From: Schlegelella_A sp036263655
GTDB taxonomy: Bacteria; Pseudomonadota; Gammaproteobacteria; Burkholderiales; Burkholderiaceae_C
Direction of reading: 5' to 3'
DNA length: 64,000 nucleotides
Assembly: GCA_036263655.1 (NCBI GenBank)
Contig: DATAGP010000052.1
Location: 1-64,000, forward strand
The translations under genes and the position numbers were made by a program. This document shows positions 9,549-18,270 of the stretch, in pieces; positions within the stretch are counted from its first letter, which is position 1; every line of letters starts with the position of its first letter. The notes under the pieces are model-generated. The model was not told the DNA's origin and made no database searches. It saw only the letters and a list, made by a program, of their open reading frames with translations.

Positions 9549-9713
9549 TCATCGGCCGCGGTTCCTGCCGAACAGGAACGAGGCGATGGCGAGGATGATG
9601 AAGACCACGAACAGGATCTTGGCGATGCCTGCCGCGCCGGCGGCGATGCCGCCGAAGCCGAACAGGGCCGCGATCAGCGCGATCACGAAGAAGACGACGG
9701 CGTAGTGCAGCAT
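9549..9713 (-). CDS. Small DUF1328 membrane protein
   Basis: A 54-aa protein consisting almost wholly of two transmembrane helices (about residues 3-20 and 27-48, FGFGGIAAGAAGIAKILF between them) with a basic FGRNRGR tail. This is the DUF1328/YtjA family of small inner-membrane proteins, commonly linked to envelope or general stress but without known activity. A good AGGAG lies 7 nt before the ATG. It is convergent with the DUF72 gene and divergent from the FkbM methyltransferase. Confidence 0.85.
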   Translation of the reverse strand: MLHYAVVFFVIALIAALFGFGGIAAGAAGIAKILFVVFIILAIASFLFGRNRGR

Positions 9714-9914
9714 GGGAACTCCTGTTGGGCGCGGGCAGTGCCGAAGCGATGGATCCCATCCTGCGGCCTGGCCCTTGCTTTGCCGATAGGCTGATGGGAG
9801 GCTGACGTGTCGGGTGCCCGGGCCAGCGCGTGTGGGAGCGCTCCGACGAAGAAGGCGGTCGTGTCGCTGGCCCCGCCAGGCTGCGATGCTCCGCGCGCAC
9901 ACAGGAGGAAAGCC

Positions 9915-10796
9915 ATGGCCGGCGTCAAAGCCGCTGCGAAGCGGGCCCTGCGGTACCTGAACATCACGATCCCCATCGAGGTCGCAGGGCGACAGTTCCG
10001 GGCGCCGCTCGTGCGGGGCTTGGGCTTCGGCAACCGGCGCGACGCCGAGCCGTGGATGACGGACGTCCTGCGCCGCCTGCTGTCCCTCTCGCCCGGCACG
10101 GCCTTCCTGGACGTCGGCGTCAACATCGGCCAGACGCTGTTCAAGGTCAAGAGCCTGGAGCCCGACCGTCCTTACGTGGGCTTCGAGCCCAATCCGTTCT
10201 GCGTCCAGTACGCGAACGACGTCATCCGCATCAACGGGTTCCGCGACTGCGAGATCCTCCCCGTCGGGCTGGCCGACCAGGCCGCGGTGTGCCAGTTCTT
10301 CGCCATCGACGACACCGACAGCGCCGGCTCCATCGTCGAAGGCCTGCGGCCCGGCCAGGTCATCGGACGCAAGCAGTACGTGCCAGTGTTTCCGTACGAG
10401 ACCGTCGCCCACCTTCTGCCGCCGCGGATCGGCATCGTCAAGATCGACGTGGAGGGCGCCGAGCTCGAGGTCCTTCGCGGCATGGACTCGCTGCTGCGGG
10501 CGCAGCAGCCCTGGATCACCTGCGAGGTGCTCCATTCGCACACAGCCGAGCAGATCCCGAGCCAGCGCGAACGCAACCGGACCCTCATGGACTTCATGGA
10601 CGAGCGCGGCTATGCCGCCTACCAGATCGTGAAGGCCGGGCCGACGGCGGGACTGCGGCCGGTCGAGGCGTTCAGCGAAGGGGTCTATGGCCCGGCGAGC
10701 CAGGCGGTGTGCGACTACCTCCTGGCGCCGCGGAAGACGGCGCGCGAGACCCTGGCGGCCTTCGACAGCCGGGTCGAGGAAGCAAGCACCGCCTGA
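9915..10796 (+). CDS. FkbM family methyltransferase
   Basis: A 293-aa S-adenosylmethionine-dependent methyltransferase. The glycine-poor SAM motif FLDVGVNIGQ is at 64-73 and the FkbM signature KIDVEGAE at 176-183. Family members usually O-methylate sugars or secondary metabolites; the acceptor here cannot be inferred. The ATG at 9915 was chosen because AGGAGG sits at 9903-9908; the open frame extends 36 codons further upstream without support. No glycan biosynthesis genes are near. The NUDIX-MBL gene follows after 65 bp. Confidence 0.88.
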   Translation: MAGVKAAAKRALRYLNITIPIEVAGRQFRAPLVRGLGFGNRRDAEPWMTDVLRRLLSLSPGTAFLDVGVNIGQTLFKVKSLEPDRPYVGFEPNPFCVQYANDVIRINGFRDCEILPVGLADQAAVCQFFAIDDTDSAGSIVEGLRPGQVIGRKQYVPVFPYETVAHLLPPRIGIVKIDVEGAELEVLRGMDSLLRAQQPWITCEVLHSHTAEQIPSQRERNRTLMDFMDERGYAAYQIVKAGPTAGLRPVEAFSEGVYGPASQAVCDYLLAPRKTARETLAAFDSRVEEASTA

Positions 10797-10861
10797 GCAA
10801 CACCGCCGGTGCCGTGCCAAACTCGGCCGGAACGTTCCACCCCGTCCGTGCTGCATCGACC

Positions 10862-12589
10862 ATGAGCGAACCGACCGCCGACGCTTCGGCCTTTTCCTTG
10901 CCGCCCGGCGTGGCGTCGGAGCGACCGCCGCGCCCGGCCGCCACGATCGTGGTGGTTCGCCCCGATGCGGCGGGCGCCATCGAGGTGCTGCTGTCCAGGC
11001 GCGCCGAGCGCGGCGACCACAACAGCGGCGCCTGGGTCTTTCCGGGCGGCACGCTGGACGGCCGCGACGCGTCGGCACGCGCGTACTGCGCCGGCCTGGA
11101 CGACCTCCAGGCCAGCCGCCGACTGCTGCTCGACCAGGGCGGCCTCGACTTCTTCATCGCCGCCGTGCGCGAATGCTTCGAGGAGTCCGGCCTGCTGTTC
11201 GGCTACGGGACCGGCGATGCCTGGGTCGACCTCGACGGCGCGGACAAGGCGCGGCTGGCTCCGTGGCGCGGCGCGCTGCACCGCTGCGAGCGGACCATGG
11301 CCGAGCTCTGTGCGAGCGAAGGCATTCGCCTGGCCGTCGACAAGCTGCACTACCTGAGCCACTGGCTCACGCCGGCGGGCCGGCCGAAGCGCTTCGACAC
11401 GCGCTTCTTCCTGGCCGAGGCGCCGCCTTGGCAGACGGCCGTTCACGACGGCACCGAGCTGGTCGAGCAACTCTGGATCAGCCCGGCCGAGGCGCTGGCG
11501 CGAAGCCGCACGCTGAAGCTGCTCACGCCGACGCAGAAGACGCTCGAGACCTTGACCCGCTTCGACGACGTCGCCTCGCTGATGAGCTGGGCCGCCTCGC
11601 CGCGCGTCGTCGAGCTGGTCATGCCGCGCGTCGGCACCGGCGCCCAGGGCCTGCGCCCGGTTCTCCCGGACGAGCCGGCGTGGGCCGAGCTGGGGCGGAT
11701 CGATCCGTCAGGACGCGGCGACTGCTCCTACGACATCGTCCCCGGCACCGCGGTGCGCTTGTCCGAACGCGTCATTCGCGTCACCGCGGGCAACGGCAGC
11801 GCCATGACGGGCCCGGGCACCAACACCTACCTGGTCGGCGACAGCGGCAGCAGCGAATGGGCCGTCATCGATCCGGGCCCGGCGCTGGACGGTCACGTCG
11901 AGGCCATCCTCGCTGCGGCACCCGGGCCGATCACGCGGATCCTGGTGACGCACACGCACACCGACCATTCGCCGGCGACCGCGGCGCTCAAGGCGCGCAC
12001 CGGCGCCACGGTGCTCGGTCTGGCGCCGCGCCATCGCGAGTGGCAGGACGCGACCTTCGTCGCCGACACGACGCTGAGCGGCGGCGAGCGCCTGGCGCTC
12101 GGTCCGACGACGCACCTCTCGGTCATCCACACGCCCGGCCATGCCGGCAACCACCTGTGCTACCTGCTCGAGGAAGAAAAGCTCCTCTTCACCGGCGACC
12201 ATGTCATGCAGGCATCGACCGTGGTCATCAACCCGCCCGACGGGGACATGGCGGCGTACATCGCGTCCCTGCGCTCGCTCCTCGCTCTCGATCTCGACTG
12301 GCTGGCGCCGGGCCACGGCTTCCTGATGGCCCGGCCGAGGGCGGCGATGGAGGCCATCATCGCGCACCGCCTGAAGCGTGAAGGCAAGGTCGTGAGCGCG
12401 CTTCAGGATCGCGGGCCGGCGGCGCTCGTCGACCTGCTGCCTGTCGTCTACGCCGACGTGCCGCCGCGCCTGCACCCGGTGGCGCTGCGCTCGCTCAGCG
12501 CGCATCTGCTGAAGCTGCGCGACGACGGCCGGGCCACCGAAGCGGGCGGGCTCTGGGCGCTGCAGCAGCAGGCGGGCGCCTCGGCCTGA
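10862..12589 (+). CDS. NUDIX hydrolase fused to metallo-beta-lactamase-fold hydrolase
   Basis: A 575-aa two-domain protein. Residues ~25-240 are a NUDIX domain with GAWVFPGG and the Nudix helix core RECFEESG at 103-110. Residues ~290-570 are a metallo-beta-lactamase fold of the LACTB2-like type with THTHTDH (363-369), HTPGHAGNHLCYLL, FTGDHV and PGHG metal-binding segments, followed by a helical C-terminal tail. The Nudix half would cleave a nucleoside-diphosphate or CoA-type substrate and the MBL half a thioester or RNA-type bond; neither substrate is known. Both active sites look complete. The gene is convergent with icmF. Confidence 0.88.
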   Translation: MSEPTADASAFSLPPGVASERPPRPAATIVVVRPDAAGAIEVLLSRRAERGDHNSGAWVFPGGTLDGRDASARAYCAGLDDLQASRRLLLDQGGLDFFIAAVRECFEESGLLFGYGTGDAWVDLDGADKARLAPWRGALHRCERTMAELCASEGIRLAVDKLHYLSHWLTPAGRPKRFDTRFFLAEAPPWQTAVHDGTELVEQLWISPAEALARSRTLKLLTPTQKTLETLTRFDDVASLMSWAASPRVVELVMPRVGTGAQGLRPVLPDEPAWAELGRIDPSGRGDCSYDIVPGTAVRLSERVIRVTAGNGSAMTGPGTNTYLVGDSGSSEWAVIDPGPALDGHVEAILAAAPGPITRILVTHTHTDHSPATAALKARTGATVLGLAPRHREWQDATFVADTTLSGGERLALGPTTHLSVIHTPGHAGNHLCYLLEEEKLLFTGDHVMQASTVVINPPDGDMAAYIASLRSLLALDLDWLAPGHGFLMARPRAAMEAIIAHRLKREGKVVSALQDRGPAALVDLLPVVYADVPPRLHPVALRSLSAHLLKLRDDGRATEAGGLWALQQQAGASA

Positions 12590-12646
12590 CCGCCGCGCCG
12601 CGAGCGCCGCCGTCGAGCCTGCGCAGCCGCGGGCCGCGACGCGACC

Positions 12647-15600
12647 CTACATGCTGCGTCGGTACTGGCCGCCGACCTCGAACAGCGCATCGGTGATCTG
12701 CCCCAGCGAGCAGACGCGCACGGCGTCCATCAGCACCTCGAAGACGTTGGCGTTGGCGATCACCGCATCTTGCAGCCGCTGCAGCATGGCCGGCGACTTG
12801 CTCGCGTGGCGCGCCTGGAAGTCGGCCAGGCGCTGCAGCTGGCTCTGCTTCTCGGCCTCGGTCGAGCGCTGCAGCTGGACCGGCGCCGGCGCCGCGTCCC
12901 CGTGCGGATTGCGGAAGGTGTTCACGCCCACGATCGGGTATTCGCCGGTGTGCTTCAGCATCTCGTAGTGCATCGACTCTTCCTGGATCTTGCCGCGCTG
13001 GTAGCCCGTCTCCATCGCGCCCAGGACGCCGCCGCGCTCGGCGATCTTCTCGAACTCGGCAAGCACCGCCTCCTCGACCAGCTCGGTGAGCTCGTCGATC
13101 ACGAAGGCGCCCTGGTTCGGGTTCTCGTTCTTCGCCAGGCCCCACTCGCGGTTGATGATGAGCTGGATCGCCATCGCCCGGCGCACCGACTCCTCGGTCG
13201 GGGTGGTGATCGCCTCGTCGAAGGCGTTGGTGTGCAGCGAATTGCAGTTGTCGTAGATCGCGATCAGCGCCTGCAGGGTGGTGCGGATGTCGTTGAACTG
13301 CACCTCCTGGGCGTGCAGCGAACGGCCGCTCGTCTGCACGTGGTACTTGAGCTTCTGGCTGCGCTCGTTGGCGCCGTAGCGATCGCGCATCGCTACCGCC
13401 CAGATGCGCCGGGCGACCCGGCCCATGACCGTGTATTCCGGGTCCATGCCGTTCGAGAAGAAGAACGACAGGTTGGGCGCGAAGTCGTCGATGGCCATGC
13501 CGCGCGCCAGGTAGGCCTCGACGAAGGTGAAGCCGTTCGACAGCGTGAAGGCGAGCTGGCTTATCGGGTTCGCGCCGGCCTCGGCGATGTGGTAGCCCGA
13601 GATGCTCACCGAGTAGAAGTTGCGCACCTGGTGCTGCACGAAGTACTCGGCGATGTCGCCCATCACCTTCAGCGAGAACTCGGTCGAGAAGATGCAGGTG
13701 TTCTGGCCCTGGTCTTCCTTGAGAATGTCGGCTTGCACCGTGCCGCGCACGTTCTGCTTGACCCAGGCGGCGATCTCCGCCGCTTCGGCCTCGCTCGGCT
13801 CGCGCTTCTTCTCGGCCCGGAAGGCGTCGAGCTTCTGGTCGATCGCGGTGTTCATGAACATCGCCAGGATCGTCGGCGCCGGCCCGTTGATGGTCATGCT
13901 GACCGACGTGCTCGGGCTGGTGAGATCGAAGCCGGAGTAGAGCACCTTCATGTCGTCGAGGGTCGCGATCGAGACGCCCGAGTTGCCGACCTTGCCGTAG
14001 ATGTCGGGACGCAGCGCCGGGTCGTTGCCGTACAGCGTCACCGAGTCGAACGCCGTCGACAGGCGCTTGGCCGGCATGCCGGCCGAGAGCAGCTTGAAGC
14101 GCCGGTTCGTCTTGAAGGCGTCGCCCTCGCCGGCGAACATGCGGGTCGGGTCCTCGTTCTCGCGCTTGAACTGGAACGTGCCGGCGGTGTACGGAAAGGC
14201 GCCGGGGACGTTGTCGAGCAGCAGCCACTTGAGGATCTCGCCCTCGTCCTCGTAGCGCGGCAGCGCCACCTTCCGGATCTTGGTGCCCGAGAGGGTGGTG
14301 TGGACGAGCGAGGTGCGGATCTCGCGCTCGCGGACCTTGACCACGTAGTCGTCGCCGGCGTAGGCCCGCTGCAGTTCGGGCCAGGCCGTGAGGAGGCGGC
14401 GCGACTCCGGCTGCAGGCGAGTCGAGCGCGCATCCGCCAGCCGGGCGAGCGTCTCGATCGCCGCCGACTGCGTCGAGGCGGCCTCCGATTCGCCGAGCAT
14501 CCGCGCGCCGGCGCGCAGCTGCTGCGCCTCGCGCGCCAGCCGCGATTGCGCCAGCGCCTTTGCCTTGTAACCGCGCACCGCCTCGGCGATCTCGGCCAGG
14601 TAGCGCGAGCGTGCCGGCGGGACGATGGGCACCTGGTGCGTGCTGTGGCGCGTGTCGACAGCGGGCAGCTTGCCGTCCTCGAGCTCGACGCCGAGGGCCC
14701 GCAGGCGCGGCTTCATGGCCTGGTAGAGGGCAGTCACGCCGTCGTCGTTGAAGCGGCTGGCCATGGTCCCGAACACCGGCATCTCGCCCGGCTTCTTGCC
14801 GAACGACTCGCGGTTGCGCTGCACCTGCTTGGCGACGTCGCGCAGCGCGTCGGCGGCGCCCTTGCGGTCGAACTTGTTGATCGCGACGAACTCGGCGAAG
14901 TCGAGCATGTCGATCTTCTCGAGCTGGCTGGCCGCGCCGAACTCCGGCGTCATGACGTAGACCGGCACGTCGACGAGCGGCACGATGGCGGCGTCGCCCT
15001 GGCCGATGCCCGAGGTCTCGACGATGGCGAGATCGAAGTCCGCCACCTCGACGGCGGCGAGCACGTCGGGCAGCGCCTTGCTGAGCTCGCTGCCGAAGTC
15101 GCGCGTCGCCAGCGAGCGCATGAAGACGCGCGCGGCGCCGCTCCCGGCGCGACCCTCGGATCGCCCCCAAGGCGCGATCGCGTTCATCCGGATGCGGTCG
15201 CCGAGCAGCGCGCCGCCGCTCTTGCGGCGGCTCGGGTCGATCGAGATCACGGCCAGGTTCAGGCGATCGCCCTGGTCCAGGCGGATGCGCCGGATCAGCT
15301 CGTCGGTGAGGCTGGACTTGCCCGCGCCGCCGGTGCCGGTGATGCCGACGACCGGAGTGCGGGCCGCCTTGGCCGCCGCATGCAGCTCGGCGACGAAGCC
15401 GGGTCCGGCGCGGCCGTTCTCAAGCAGCGTGATCAGCCGCGCCAGGGCGCGCCAGCGCTGCTCGGCCGGCGCGGTGCCCGGGGCGAGCGCATCGAGGCGG
15501 GGCGGCGCGTCGCTCGCGCCGAGCTCGAAGTCGCAGCGCATCATCATCTCGCCGATCATTCCGGCCAGGCCCATGCGCTGCCCGTCCTCGGGGCTGTAGA

Positions 15601-15982
15601 TGCGCTCGACGCCGTAGTCCTGCAGCTCGGCAATCTCGTCCGGAACGATCACCCCGCCGCCGCCGCCGAAGACGCGCACGTGCGAGCCGCCGCGCTCCTT
15701 CAGCAGGTCGACCATGTACTTGAAGTACTCGACGTGCCCGCCCTGGTACGAGCTGATGGCGATGCCCTGCACGTCCTCCTGCAGCGCGGCGGTGACGATC
15801 TCGTCCACCGAGCGGTTGTGGCCGAGATGGATGACCTCCGCGCCCATCCCCTGCAGGATGCGGCGCATGATGTTGATGGCCGCGTCGTGACCGTCGAACA
15901 GCGCCGCCGCGGTGACGAATCGAACCTTGTGGGCGGGCCGGTAGTCGGCCAGCGCGCGGTAGTCGGCGGAGAGCTCGGTCAT
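12647..15982 (-). CDS. icmF: Fused isobutyryl-CoA mutase (IcmF)
   Basis: A 1111-aa adenosylcobalamin enzyme that interconverts isobutyryl-CoA and n-butyryl-CoA. Domain order is that of IcmF: B12-binding domain (residues ~18-150, cobalt-ligand His32 in FDGHDAA), MeaB-like G-protein chaperone (Walker A GTGGAGKS 215-222, NKFD later), then the mutase barrel (about 540-1111). The barrel entry reads FPYTAGTFQF rather than the FTRGPYPTMY-type segment of methylmalonyl-CoA mutase, which favours isobutyryl-CoA mutase. I chose the ATG at 15982, preceded by GAGGA. It lies 16 bp after the PPK2 gene on the same strand and is probably cotranscribed. The large open frame antisense to it is a composition artefact. 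Confidence 0.94.
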   Translation of the reverse strand: MTELSADYRALADYRPAHKVRFVTAAALFDGHDAAINIMRRILQGMGAEVIHLGHNRSVDEIVTAALQEDVQGIAISSYQGGHVEYFKYMVDLLKERGGSHVRVFGGGGGVIVPDEIAELQDYGVERIYSPEDGQRMGLAGMIGEMMMRCDFELGASDAPPRLDALAPGTAPAEQRWRALARLITLLENGRAGPGFVAELHAAAKAARTPVVGITGTGGAGKSSLTDELIRRIRLDQGDRLNLAVISIDPSRRKSGGALLGDRIRMNAIAPWGRSEGRAGSGAARVFMRSLATRDFGSELSKALPDVLAAVEVADFDLAIVETSGIGQGDAAIVPLVDVPVYVMTPEFGAASQLEKIDMLDFAEFVAINKFDRKGAADALRDVAKQVQRNRESFGKKPGEMPVFGTMASRFNDDGVTALYQAMKPRLRALGVELEDGKLPAVDTRHSTHQVPIVPPARSRYLAEIAEAVRGYKAKALAQSRLAREAQQLRAGARMLGESEAASTQSAAIETLARLADARSTRLQPESRRLLTAWPELQRAYAGDDYVVKVREREIRTSLVHTTLSGTKIRKVALPRYEDEGEILKWLLLDNVPGAFPYTAGTFQFKRENEDPTRMFAGEGDAFKTNRRFKLLSAGMPAKRLSTAFDSVTLYGNDPALRPDIYGKVGNSGVSIATLDDMKVLYSGFDLTSPSTSVSMTINGPAPTILAMFMNTAIDQKLDAFRAEKKREPSEAEAAEIAAWVKQNVRGTVQADILKEDQGQNTCIFSTEFSLKVMGDIAEYFVQHQVRNFYSVSISGYHIAEAGANPISQLAFTLSNGFTFVEAYLARGMAIDDFAPNLSFFFSNGMDPEYTVMGRVARRIWAVAMRDRYGANERSQKLKYHVQTSGRSLHAQEVQFNDIRTTLQALIAIYDNCNSLHTNAFDEAITTPTEESVRRAMAIQLIINREWGLAKNENPNQGAFVIDELTELVEEAVLAEFEKIAERGGVLGAMETGYQRGKIQEESMHYEMLKHTGEYPIVGVNTFRNPHGDAAPAPVQLQRSTEAEKQSQLQRLADFQARHASKSPAMLQRLQDAVIANANVFEVLMDAVRVCSLGQITDALFEVGGQYRRSM

Positions 15983-15998
15983 GGTGTCCTCGGAGGGC

Positions 15999-16868
15999 TC
16001 AGGCCACCCTGATGCGGGCGAGTGCGGGGTCGCCCGCCGGGTAGCGCAGGTCCAGGCCCTGCAGGGCATTCTTCACCGCCGTCGCAATCATGAGGTTGCG
16101 GTGGGTTTTGGAGTCGGCCGGGACGATGGTCCAAGGCGCCCACGGGGTCCCGGTCGCGGCGATGGCGGCGCCGTAGGCGGCCTGGTAGTCGTCCCAGCGC
16201 TTGCGCACCTCCAGGTCGCCGGCCGCGAACTTCCAGTGCTTGGCGGGGTCGTCGACCCGTTCCTGCAGGCGGCTGCGCTGCTCGTCCTTCGAGATGTGCA
16301 GCAGGAACTTGAGGATCATCGTGCCGGTCTCGGCGAGGAGTCGCTCGAAGGCGTTGATGTGCGCATAGCGCCGCACGGTCTCCTCGGGCGTGATCCAGCC
16401 CTGGATTACCGGCACGAGCACGTCCTCGTAGTGGCTGCGGTTGAAGATCGTGATCTCGCCGGCCGCGGGCACCTTCTGGTGGATGCGCCACAGGAAGTCG
16501 TGCGCGCGCTCCTCGTCCGTCGGCGCCTTCCAGCCGACCGCGTGCACGCCGAGGGCGCTGGTCTGGCCGAAGACGCCGCGGATCGTCCCGTCCTTGCCGC
16601 TGGTGTCGGTGCCCTGCAGGACGACGAGCACCTTGAAGCGGCGATCGGCGTAGAGCATGTCCTGGAGGCGGTCGAGCTCGGCCGCGAGTCCGGCGACCGC
16701 CGCCTTGTCCGCTGCCTTGTCGCCGCTCGAGAACGGCTTCTGCCCAGGGTCGAAGCGGGCGAGCTCGAAGGGCTCGCCCGCGCGCCTCCCGGACGCCGGA
16801 GCCTCGTCGGGCGGCAGCGCGCCGGCGTACTGGAAATCGGCGAGGCGGCTGCCCGCTTTCTTGGCCAA
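15999..16868 (-). CDS. ppk2: PPK2 family polyphosphate kinase (polyphosphate:nucleotide phosphotransferase)
   Basis: A 289-aa kinase that uses polyphosphate to phosphorylate nucleoside mono- or diphosphates. The PPK2 Walker A GTDTSGKDG is at residues 86-94, and the Walker B/lid segment FNRSHYEDV at 142-150, followed by LKFLLHISKDEQ. I chose the TTG start at 16868 because GGAGG lies 4 nt before it. An in-frame TTG at 16922 would put the palindromic operator inside the gene. It is the first gene of a likely two-gene operon with icmF, an unusual partner. Which nucleotide it prefers cannot be told from sequence. Confidence 0.88.
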   Translation of the reverse strand: MAKKAGSRLADFQYAGALPPDEAPASGRRAGEPFELARFDPGQKPFSSGDKAADKAAVAGLAAELDRLQDMLYADRRFKVLVVLQGTDTSGKDGTIRGVFGQTSALGVHAVGWKAPTDEERAHDFLWRIHQKVPAAGEITIFNRSHYEDVLVPVIQGWITPEETVRRYAHINAFERLLAETGTMILKFLLHISKDEQRSRLQERVDDPAKHWKFAAGDLEVRKRWDDYQAAYGAAIAATGTPWAPWTIVPADSKTHRNLMIATAVKNALQGLDLRYPAGDPALARIRVA

Positions 16869-16906
16869 GGGCCCTCCGTTCGCGGTTGCATCCGGCCGGC
16901 GGCCGG

Positions 16907-16933
16907 TTGACGTATACGTCAACGCGCAGTGTA
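16907..16933 (-). promoter_or_regulatory. Palindromic operator (MerR/LiuR-like) upstream of ppk2-icmF
   Basis: TTGACGTATACGTCAA (16907-16922) is a perfect 16-bp palindrome. Six nucleotides beyond its end lies AGTGTA (16928-16933), which on the minus strand reads TACACT, a plausible -10 for ppk2 transcription; no good -35 was found. The same core (TTnACGTnnACGTnAA) with AGTGTA at the same distance occurs at the MerR gene (39084-39115). It resembles what I recall of LiuR-type MerR operators. The binding claim is inference. Confidence 0.6.
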
Positions 16934-17027
16934 CGTCCGCACCTTTGCGGTGCTGCCGGGACGCGCCGGCACCCGGCCGTGAAACACTGCATCATCATCG
17001 GCCGACCGGCCCACCGAGGAGCCTGCC

Positions 17028-17462
17028 ATGACCCGCCGTTTTGCGTCTTTTTCGCTGCTTCTGGCGCTGACGCTGCTGCTGCACCTGCCGGCGGCAGCGC
17101 AGGCGGCGCCCGCCGAGCAGACGAAGGCCATGCGCGCCGTGATCGAGTCGCAGCTCGCCGCCTTTGCCGCCGATGACGCGGCCAGGGCGTTCTCCTATGC
17201 GGCCCCCGCGATCCGCCACATGTTCGGCACGCCCGATCGCTTCATGGCGATGGTGCGCACCGGATATCCGGTCGTGTACCGGCCGGCCACCGTCACCTTC
17301 CTCGCGCCGCAGCTTCTCGACGGCCAGTGGATCCAGGGCGTGCACATGACGGACGCGAGCGGCGTGCTCTGGCTCGCGGTGTACCGGCTCGAACGCCAGG
17401 CCGACCAGTCCTGGCGCATCAGCGGCTGCGAGGTGCGGCCGGCATCCGGAAAAATCACCTGA
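17028..17462 (+). CDS. Secreted DUF4864 protein
   Basis: A 144-aa protein with a clear Sec signal peptide (MTRR, then a leucine-rich core, cleavage near AQAAPA at residues ~23-27). The mature part matches the DUF4864 pattern: AVIESQLAAFAADDAARAF, APAIRHMFGTPDRFMAMV and GYPVVYRPATVTF. The fold is probably of the SnoaL/NTF2 or cystatin-like kind, and the function is unknown. GAGGA lies 7 nt before the ATG. It is divergent from ppk2, and coaX follows 21 bp downstream. Confidence 0.82.
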   Translation: MTRRFASFSLLLALTLLLHLPAAAQAAPAEQTKAMRAVIESQLAAFAADDAARAFSYAAPAIRHMFGTPDRFMAMVRTGYPVVYRPATVTFLAPQLLDGQWIQGVHMTDASGVLWLAVYRLERQADQSWRISGCEVRPASGKIT

Positions 17463-17483
17463 ACCGACGAAGCGGGGTCGAGC

Positions 17484-18254
17484 ATGAGCTTCTTCGCCGT
17501 CGACGTCGGCAACACGCGCCTGAAGTGGGCCCTGTACGAGCAGGCGAAGCCCGGGGCGGCGCTGCTGGCGCACGGGGCTGCGTTCCTCGAGGCGATCGAC
17601 GAGCTCGCCGAAGGCGCCTGGCGCGACCTCCCGGCGCCGCAGAGCATGCTCGGCAGCAACGTCGCCGGCGAAGGCGTGCGCCGGCGCACCGAAGCGCAGC
17701 TCGAGGAGCTGTGGGACGTCGAGCCGCGTTGGGTGGTGAGCAGCGCCCAGGCCGGCGGCGTGACGAACGGCTACGACCATCCGAACCGGCTCGGGGTCGA
17801 CCGCTGGGTGGCGATGATCGCGGCCCGGCAGCGCGTCCTCGAGCGCGGCCCGCCGCGCCCGGCGCTGGTCGTGATGGTCGGGACGGCGGTGACCGTGGAT
17901 GCGATCGACACCGAAGGTCGCTTCCTCGGCGGCCTCATCCTGCCCGGCTTCGGGCTGATGCTGCGCGCGCTCGAGATGGGCACCGCCGGCCTGAAGGCGC
18001 CGACCGGCGAGGCCGTCGACTTCCCGACCAACACCAGCGACGCCCTCATGAGCGGCGGGGCGGACGCCGTCGCCGGCGCGGTCGAGCGCATGCACCGCAA
18101 GCTCACCCGGCGCTGCGGCCAGGCCCCCTCGCTCATCATGAGCGGCGGCGCGGCGGTGAAGCTCGACTCGATCAGCGACCTGCCGTTCGAAACCGTCGAC
18201 ACCCTGATCTTCGAGGGCCTCCTCCACCTGGAGGCGAGCCGGCGCACGGCGTGA
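17484..18254 (+). CDS. coaX: Type III pantothenate kinase
   Basis: A 256-aa cytoplasmic ASKHA-fold kinase catalysing the first step of CoA biosynthesis, ATP-dependent phosphorylation of pantothenate. Signature segments are the phosphate loop DVGNTRLKWALY (7-18), GYDHPNRLGVDRW with the active-site Asp, GTAVTVDAID, and FPTNTSDALMSGG. Length is normal for CoaX. Type III enzymes are not inhibited by CoA and need a monovalent cation (family knowledge). It is downstream of the DUF4864 gene and convergent with the TIM-barrel gene; biotin-ligase birA, often its neighbour in betaproteobacteria, is absent. Confidence 0.93.
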   Translation: MSFFAVDVGNTRLKWALYEQAKPGAALLAHGAAFLEAIDELAEGAWRDLPAPQSMLGSNVAGEGVRRRTEAQLEELWDVEPRWVVSSAQAGGVTNGYDHPNRLGVDRWVAMIAARQRVLERGPPRPALVVMVGTAVTVDAIDTEGRFLGGLILPGFGLMLRALEMGTAGLKAPTGEAVDFPTNTSDALMSGGADAVAGAVERMHRKLTRRCGQAPSLIMSGGAAVKLDSISDLPFETVDTLIFEGLLHLEASRRTA

Positions 18255-18270
18255 GAGCCGCCGCGGCGAC

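Noticed and set aside
12770..16012. 1080-codon open frame antisense to icmF
   Set aside because: Its translation is Arg/His/Asp/Val-rich without recognisable motifs, and it mirrors the codon bias of icmF. In ~70% GC DNA long antisense frames arise by chance.
16907..16922. TTG at 16922 as the ppk2 start
   Set aside because: It would place the palindromic operator inside the gene and has no ribosome binding site, unlike the TTG at 16868.
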